Origin: JBCCRH01 sp039208045
Lineage (GTDB): Bacteria; Bacteroidota; Bacteroidia; Chitinophagales; Saprospiraceae
DNA: 10,682 nucleotides
NCBI GenBank assembly: GCA_039208045.1
Contig: JBCCRH010000197.1
Coordinates: 1 to 10,682, forward strand
Direction: 5' to 3'
Both the position numbers and the translations under genes were made by a program. This document shows, piece after piece, positions 7,055-10,682 of the stretch. The notes under the pieces were generated by a model, which saw only the letters and a program-made list of their open reading frames with translations, searched no databases and had not been told where the DNA came from. The first letter of the stretch is position 1. Each line of letters opens with the position of its first letter.

Positions 7055-8072
7055 AATTGCATTTTTTAATAATAAGGGAAGGGTAGGTAAAACTACTATG
7101 GTCTACAACCTATCCTACATGTTTTCTGAGCTAGGGTATACAGTATTGACAGTAGATTTAGATCCTCAATCCAATCTATCCTCCATGTTTTTAAATGTTG
7201 AACGGCTAGAGCAAACCCTAGAAGACGATGCTAATCTAACCGTTCTAGACGCGATTACGCCAATTGCGGAGGGTGAGGGCTATAGTGGGGTTCATATAGA
7301 GCGGATTTCAGAGCGCATTGGTCTGATAATTGGTAATCTTTCATTGTCTTTATATGAAGATAAGTTTAGTGATGCTTGGCTGAAGTGCCTGGATGGTGAT
7401 GTTTATTCGTTTAAGGTGATTAGTGCGTTTAAAACTGCAATAGAAGATGCTGCTAAAGCAATTGGAGCCGATGTTGTCTTAATTGATGTAGGGCCTAATT
7501 TGGGAGCCATTAATAGAACAGCTCTTTTGAGTGCCGACTCTGTCATCATTCCTGCAGCTTCTGACCTCTTTTCCTTGCAAGGAATTAAGAATCTAGGCAA
7601 AACGCTTTTGAATTGGAAAGTAGGTTGGGCAAAACGGGAGCAGACCTATTCTAAACCTGATAAGAGCTTGATTCCTAGTGGAAAAGTCTTGCCTAGGGGT
7701 TATATTGTAATGCAGTATACTGCGAAAGAGAAGCGGCCCGTTAAGGCTTATCTCAAATTTGCAGATCGTATTCCAGGTGTTTACGCAAAATTTGTCCTTC
7801 AGAAAGCTGCTGTCGCTAAAAGGGTAGACGATGATAAACAATGTCTAGGGCTGTTGAAACATTATCATAGCCTAGCCTCTATGTCTATAGAAGCTAAGAA
7901 GCCAATATTTCTGCTCAAACCAGGTGATGGTGCAATGGGTGCGCATGTTCAAGCTGCAAGAAAAGCATATCAGGACTTCAGCTTGATTGCAGAAAAAATT
8001 GTGGAGGTATGCCAAATTAGAAAAAATGAGGTAGATGTATACTTAGATAAAAGTAAGTCAAGCAAGTATTAA
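7047..8072 (+). CDS. ParA/MinD-like ATPase with altered Walker A, partner of the AlbA_2 protein
   Basis: The 341-residue protein has the deviant Walker A of the ParA/MinD group at 8-17 (NNKGRVGKTT), with signature lysine K10 and P-loop lysine K15. The next blocks are switch I DLDPQSN (37-43), Walker B VVLIDVGPNLGAINR (D147) and DLFSLQG (173-179). R12 replaces the usual second glycine of KGGVGKTT; the codon AGG is one transition from GGG. The region from about 200 onward (GYIVMQYTAKEKRPVKAYLKF, LLKHYHSL, FLLKPGDGAMGAHVQAARKAYQDF) is longer than in plasmid ParA (about 210-260 residues) and marks a separate ParA-like subfamily. ParA/MinD proteins use ATP-dependent dimerisation to position or regulate cargo on DNA or membrane. 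No ParB gene or parS-like palindrome is adjacent. ATG at 7047 overlaps the upstream stop by 8 bases. No recognisable terminator follows; the next gene starts 63 bases on. Confidence 0.88.
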   Translation: MHKIAFFNNKGRVGKTTMVYNLSYMFSELGYTVLTVDLDPQSNLSSMFLNVERLEQTLEDDANLTVLDAITPIAEGEGYSGVHIERISERIGLIIGNLSLSLYEDKFSDAWLKCLDGDVYSFKVISAFKTAIEDAAKAIGADVVLIDVGPNLGAINRTALLSADSVIIPAASDLFSLQGIKNLGKTLLNWKVGWAKREQTYSKPDKSLIPSGKVLPRGYIVMQYTAKEKRPVKAYLKFADRIPGVYAKFVLQKAAVAKRVDDDKQCLGLLKHYHSLASMSIEAKKPIFLLKPGDGAMGAHVQAARKAYQDFSLIAEKIVEVCQIRKNEVDVYLDKSKSSKY

Positions 8073-8135
8073 GCTAAAAAATGTTTGTTTATTTTAGAGG
8101 CCAATTTACACTCTACCTCCTAAAATATTGCTGAC

Positions 8136-9623
8136 ATGCGAATTCTGACCATCATTGCTATTCTATTTATTGCGCTACTCACCAATGCACAAAGTCGTAA
8201 AATACCGGTGGATACCACGGTGGTTACACAGCACAAAACGACCATTAAGGGGCAAAGTGTTTCCTATACGGCTACTGCGGGCACCCAGCCTGTTTGGGAT
8301 GAACATGGCCACCCGATGGCCACGTTATTTTACACTTACTACCAGCGGAATGATGTAAAAAATGGGGCTAACCGCCCGCTTATCTTTTCATTCAATGGAG
8401 GGCCGGGCTCTGCTTCGGTCTGGATGCACATGGCCTATACAGGGCCACGTATTCTTAAGATAGATGATGAGGGCTATCCGGTACAGCCCTACGGTTTTAA
8501 GAGCAACCCTTACTCTATCCTTGATGTAGCGGATATCGTATTTATCAATCCTGTAAATACGGGCTATTCGAGAATGATTCCTAATAAAGAAGGGAAAATG
8601 CCCGACAAGAAATTGTTCTTTGGTATCAATGCAGATATTAAATACCTAGCGGAATGGATGAATACCTTTGTCTCTAGAAATAATCGCTGGGAATCGCCCA
8701 AGTACATTATCGGGGAAAGCTATGGTGGCACGCGAGTCATGGGCTTGGCCTTGGAGCTGCAAAATTCGCAGTGGATGTATCTCAATGGCGTTATTATGGT
8801 GTCCCCTGCTGATTATAAAGTACTACGTACCGGAGGCCCCGTATCGGATGCTATGAACCTCCCTTATTACGCGGCAGCGGCCTGGTATCATAAAATGTTG
8901 CCTGCTGATTTGCAGAGCAAAGACCTGCTAGAAGTCTTACCAGAAGTGGAGGACTATACCGTCAACACCCTAATGCCAGCTATCGCAAAAGGTGGATTTA
9001 TTGATGCGGCGGAGCGCGACCGAGTGGCGACTGCTTATGCCCGCTATTCTGGTTTAAGTAAAAAGGCCATCTTGCAGCATAATCTAGTAGTGCCTAACCG
9101 CTTCTTCTGGAAAGAACTACTCCGTGACAAGACCGGGCAGACCATTGGTCGCTTAGACTCTCGGTATTTGGGTATCGACAAAATAGAGGCTGGGACGCGC
9201 CCCGATTATAGCGCAGAACTTACCTCCTGGCTCCATTCTTTCACACCGGCCATCAACCACTACCTCAAAAATGAGTTGAAGTTTGACACCGACATCAAAT
9301 ACAATATGTTTGGCCCCGTCCGCCCCTGGAACAACGAAAACGACAATGTACGCGATGGCTTGCGCCAAGCTATGGCTCAAAATCCCTATCTCAAAGTCCT
9401 CACCCAATCTGGCTATTACGACGGTGCCACCACCTATTTCAATGCCAAGTATACCATGTGGCAAGTAGACCCGAGCGGCAAAATGAAAGACCGCTTTTAC
9501 TTCGAAGGCTATCGCAGTGGCCACATGATGTACCTACGCAACGAAGACCTCATCAAGGCTAATGATGATATTCGGACGTTTATTAAAAATTCGGCAGCGC
9601 AGGGGAAGGCGGCGAAGTATTGA
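8136..9623 (+). CDS. Secreted S10-family serine carboxypeptidase-like peptidase
   Basis: The 495-residue protein opens with a signal peptide (MRILTIIAILFIALLTNAQ), probably cut after Ala18 to leave Gln19, a pattern common in Bacteroidota. The S10 motifs are all present: FNGGPGSAS at 86-94 (oxyanion region), the nucleophile Ser195 in GESYGG, the likely acid D429 in SGYYDGAT, and the likely base H463 in GYRSGHMMY. S10 enzymes remove C-terminal amino acids from peptides, usually in the periplasm or outside the cell, at acidic pH. Length fits the bacterial S10 form. G+C is higher than in the coupled AlbA_2/ParA pair just upstream, which argues that the pair is inserted next to a resident gene rather than sharing an operon with it. 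Start ATG at 8136 gives the complete signal peptide. Confident family call; the peptide substrate is unknown. Confidence 0.93.
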   Translation: MRILTIIAILFIALLTNAQSRKIPVDTTVVTQHKTTIKGQSVSYTATAGTQPVWDEHGHPMATLFYTYYQRNDVKNGANRPLIFSFNGGPGSASVWMHMAYTGPRILKIDDEGYPVQPYGFKSNPYSILDVADIVFINPVNTGYSRMIPNKEGKMPDKKLFFGINADIKYLAEWMNTFVSRNNRWESPKYIIGESYGGTRVMGLALELQNSQWMYLNGVIMVSPADYKVLRTGGPVSDAMNLPYYAAAAWYHKMLPADLQSKDLLEVLPEVEDYTVNTLMPAIAKGGFIDAAERDRVATAYARYSGLSKKAILQHNLVVPNRFFWKELLRDKTGQTIGRLDSRYLGIDKIEAGTRPDYSAELTSWLHSFTPAINHYLKNELKFDTDIKYNMFGPVRPWNNENDNVRDGLRQAMAQNPYLKVLTQSGYYDGATTYFNAKYTMWQVDPSGKMKDRFYFEGYRSGHMMYLRNEDLIKANDDIRTFIKNSAAQGKAAKY

Positions 9624-9891
9624 TTGGGGAGTGAAAAGGCTAAGCTGATAGTAATATTGCTTACTTCATGAACTACAAGCCCTTCAACTTCGCCTGCATC
9701 GTTGCCAGTAAACTCTTTACTGTTTCGAGATCAACACCTGCTTCGATCGCCAATTTTTCGATATTAATAGATTCCTCTAACCCATCCATCAAAAAATATT
9801 GACCAGCATTACGAATGCTCTAGAAAAGCAGAGAAAATTCAACCACTGAAACCCTAAAAGCGATCTATTTTTCTTCCATCCCCAACCCATA
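9624..9891. other. Convergent intergenic region
   Basis: About 270 bases between the rightward peptidase gene and the leftward repeat-protein gene. It contains one short minus-strand reading frame, listed separately, and no strong GC-rich terminator hairpin that I can see. Confidence 0.6.
9673..9819 (-). pseudogene. Short relict-like reading frame, helical acidic C-terminus
   Basis: On the minus strand the frame is open from just after a TAG (complement of 9820-9822) to a TAG at 9673-9675. It reads SIRNAGQYFLMDGLEES followed by INIEKLAIEAGVDLETVKSL and LATMQAKLKGL. From the internal ATG at 9789 this would be a 38-residue peptide. The sequence looks protein-like: an amphipathic helix-turn-helix-like tail with A-E-A-G-V-D-L-E-T-V, and biased codon use. 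Such tails end various Bacteroidota proteins, for example Rpn-type nucleases or small regulators, but I cannot assign it. The upstream sequence has a stop immediately before it and no recognisable N-terminal domain, so a decayed gene or a very small gene are both possible. Low confidence. Confidence 0.35.
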
Positions 9892-10682
9892 TTACTCTCG
9901 CTCTGACGTGCTAAGTGGAGTAAAACGAGAAGTATAGTACGTAAAGACATCTTCGTCGCGCAGAAAAACAGGTGTAAATTTCAATATACCTCGAGTACTA
10001 GAACCTGGATATTTGGAGAAAGTAGTAAGATATTGGTTATCTGGTGAAAATTCTATTTTCTCTATTTCATACTGGTGACTTATAGTTCGAATAACTTTTT
10101 GACGTTGTAGGTCAAATAAATGAACGGTTCTTTTGTTTGTCTGTAAAAAGGTCAAAAATCCATCATCCGAGCTATAGCTATAGCTATAGCTGTAGCTGTA
10201 GCTGTTAGGGAAATGAATTGTTTTTCCTGTTTCTAGGTTTAATATCTGCAATGTTCCACCATTATCGGAGACGTCAGTAAAGAAGGTCAAAAATCTATCA
10301 TCCGGGCTGTAGCTATAGCTATTTCTGTCTCTGTAGCTGTTGGGGAAATGAATTGTTTTTCCTGTTTCTAGGTTTAATACCTGCAAGGTTCCACTATTAT
10401 CGGAGACTTTGGTAAAGAAGGTTAAAAATTTATTATCCGGGCTGTAGCTATAGCTATTTCTGTCTCTGTAGCTGTTAGGGAAATGGATTGTTTTTCCTGT
10501 TTCTAGGTTTAATACCTGCAAGGTTCCATTATAAAAGGAGACGTCAGTAAAGAAGGTCAAAAATTTGTTATTTGAGCTGTAGCGATAGTGGTCGATGGAG
10601 CTATAGCCGTAGCTGTAGCTGTTAGGGAAATGGATTGTTTTTCCTGTTTCTAGGTTTAATACCTGCAAGGTTCCACTATTAT
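9892..10682 (-). CDS. Beta-propeller/WD40-like tandem-repeat protein, N-terminus beyond window edge
   Basis: The frame stays open from the right edge to TAA at 9892-9894 (262 sense codons plus two bases). The apparent TTG start at 10668 lies within a repeat and is not the real start: DNSGT continues in frame up to the edge. The protein consists of tandem units, GTLQVLNLETGKTIHFPNSY followed by a Ser/Tyr-rich segment, then S(P/S)DNKFLTFFT and a short DxS turn. At DNA level the period is 135 bases (10253, 10388, 10523) and then 147 bases. The VLNLETGK...SPDNKFLTF pattern resembles WD40 or related propeller blades. Toward the C-terminus the blades diverge (TVHLFDLQRQKVIRTISH, IEFSPDNQYLTTFSK), so identical units come only from the amplified middle. 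The last 40 residues are non-repetitive. Effector or sensor domains, often found in such proteins, would be upstream and out of view. Confidence 0.8.
   Translation of the reverse strand, partial: NSGTLQVLNLETGKTIHFPNSYSYGYSSIDHYRYSSNNKFLTFFTDVSFYNGTLQVLNLETGKTIHFPNSYRDRNSYSYSPDNKFLTFFTKVSDNSGTLQVLNLETGKTIHFPNSYRDRNSYSYSPDDRFLTFFTDVSDNGGTLQILNLETGKTIHFPNSYSYSYSYSYSSDDGFLTFLQTNKRTVHLFDLQRQKVIRTISHQYEIEKIEFSPDNQYLTTFSKYPGSSTRGILKFTPVFLRDEDVFTYYTSRFTPLSTSERE
10171..10206 (-). repeat. Hexanucleotide tract coding Tyr-Ser repeats
   Basis: Six consecutive hexamers on the plus strand: GCTATA three times, GCTGTA twice, then GCTGTT. On the coding strand they read (TAY AGC) for alternating Tyr and Ser. 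The same position in the other units has shorter or interrupted versions (about 10306-10342, 10441-10474 and 10577-10623), so this tract evolves faster than the rest of the unit. The hexamer is palindromic in the AGCTATAGCT sense. Confidence 0.85.
10253..10672 (-). repeat. Near-identical 135/135/147-bp tandem repeat units
   Basis: GTTCC landmarks at 10253, 10388, 10523 and 10670 mark unit boundaries of 135, 135 and 147 bases. Blocks such as TTTTTCCTGTTTCTAGGTTT recur unchanged in every unit. All spacing differences are multiples of three, so the frame is kept. The 12-base expansion lies in the Ser/Tyr-coding segment of the unit nearest the edge. Confidence 0.9.

Noticed and set aside
7047..8072. 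Plasmid or chromosome partition locus (parAB)
   Set aside because: No ParB-like gene and no repeated palindromic site nearby; the upstream coupled gene is an AlbA_2/GHKL protein, and the ParA-like protein is of a longer subfamily.
8074..8097. CTAAAA/TTTTAG inverted repeat after the ParA-like gene as a terminator
   Set aside because: Only six A-T-rich pairs around a 12-base loop, without a G+C stem; too weak to call.
9153..9524. Minus-strand open frame of 123 codons
   Set aside because: It is the antisense shadow of the S10 peptidase, which carries all catalytic motifs.
10171..10672. Possible CRISPR array
   Set aside because: The repeats are 135-147 bases long, contiguous, in frame and protein-coding; there are no unique spacers.

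Overview
The window reads as a chromosomal stretch of a Bacteroidota bacterium. The reasons are the general lack of Shine-Dalgarno sequences, promoter-like TTG/TAnnTTTG spacing rather than -35/-10 boxes, a family set typical of marine or environmental Bacteroidota (S10 peptidase with an A-Q signal cleavage site, YiaA-type membrane protein, SpoIIE-phosphatase response regulator, AbiEi_2-like antitoxin), and moderate base composition. A Saprospiria/Lewinella-like source is a guess from overall feel, not a demonstrated placement.

Layout. Bases 1-3332 hold three genes on the minus strand, read right to left: a short FAD amine oxidase, a response regulator fused to a PP2C/SpoIIE phosphatase, and an LpxL/HtrB-type lipid A acyltransferase cut by the left edge. 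A 157-bp foldback element with 12-bp perfect terminal inverted repeats and a 5-bp direct duplication (CTTAG) sits between the first two; it looks like a MITE that landed on the stop codon of the amine oxidase gene. Bases 3333-3530 are a divergent intergenic region with a candidate promoter and a 7-3-7 palindrome at the expected transcription start. Rightward from there come a solitary AbiEi-like (type IV toxin-antitoxin) regulator without its nucleotidyltransferase toxin, a YiaA-type two-helix membrane protein, and an unrecognised one-helix membrane-anchored protein.

Bases 5849-8072 hold a translationally coupled pair, overlapping by 8 nt: an AlbA_2 (Schlafen-type) plus GHKL-like ATPase protein, and a ParA/MinD-like ATPase. 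No ParB or parS candidate is next to it, so it is not a standard partition locus. This AT-rich pair is the best candidate in the window for an under-described two-component system, possibly defence-related, though nothing in the sequence proves that. A secreted S10 serine carboxypeptidase-like enzyme (8136-9623) follows. The right end, on the minus strand, is the C-terminal part of a beta-propeller-like repeat protein with near-identical 135-147 bp tandem units, each carrying a Tyr/Ser-coding hexanucleotide tract. Between the last two lies a short, probably relict, reading frame.

Base composition differs by block. The AbiEi-like gene (about one third G+C in a sampled stretch) and the AlbA_2/ParA pair (about 40%) are poorer in G+C than the flanking amine oxidase, phosphatase and peptidase genes, which suggests accessory genes inserted among more resident ones.
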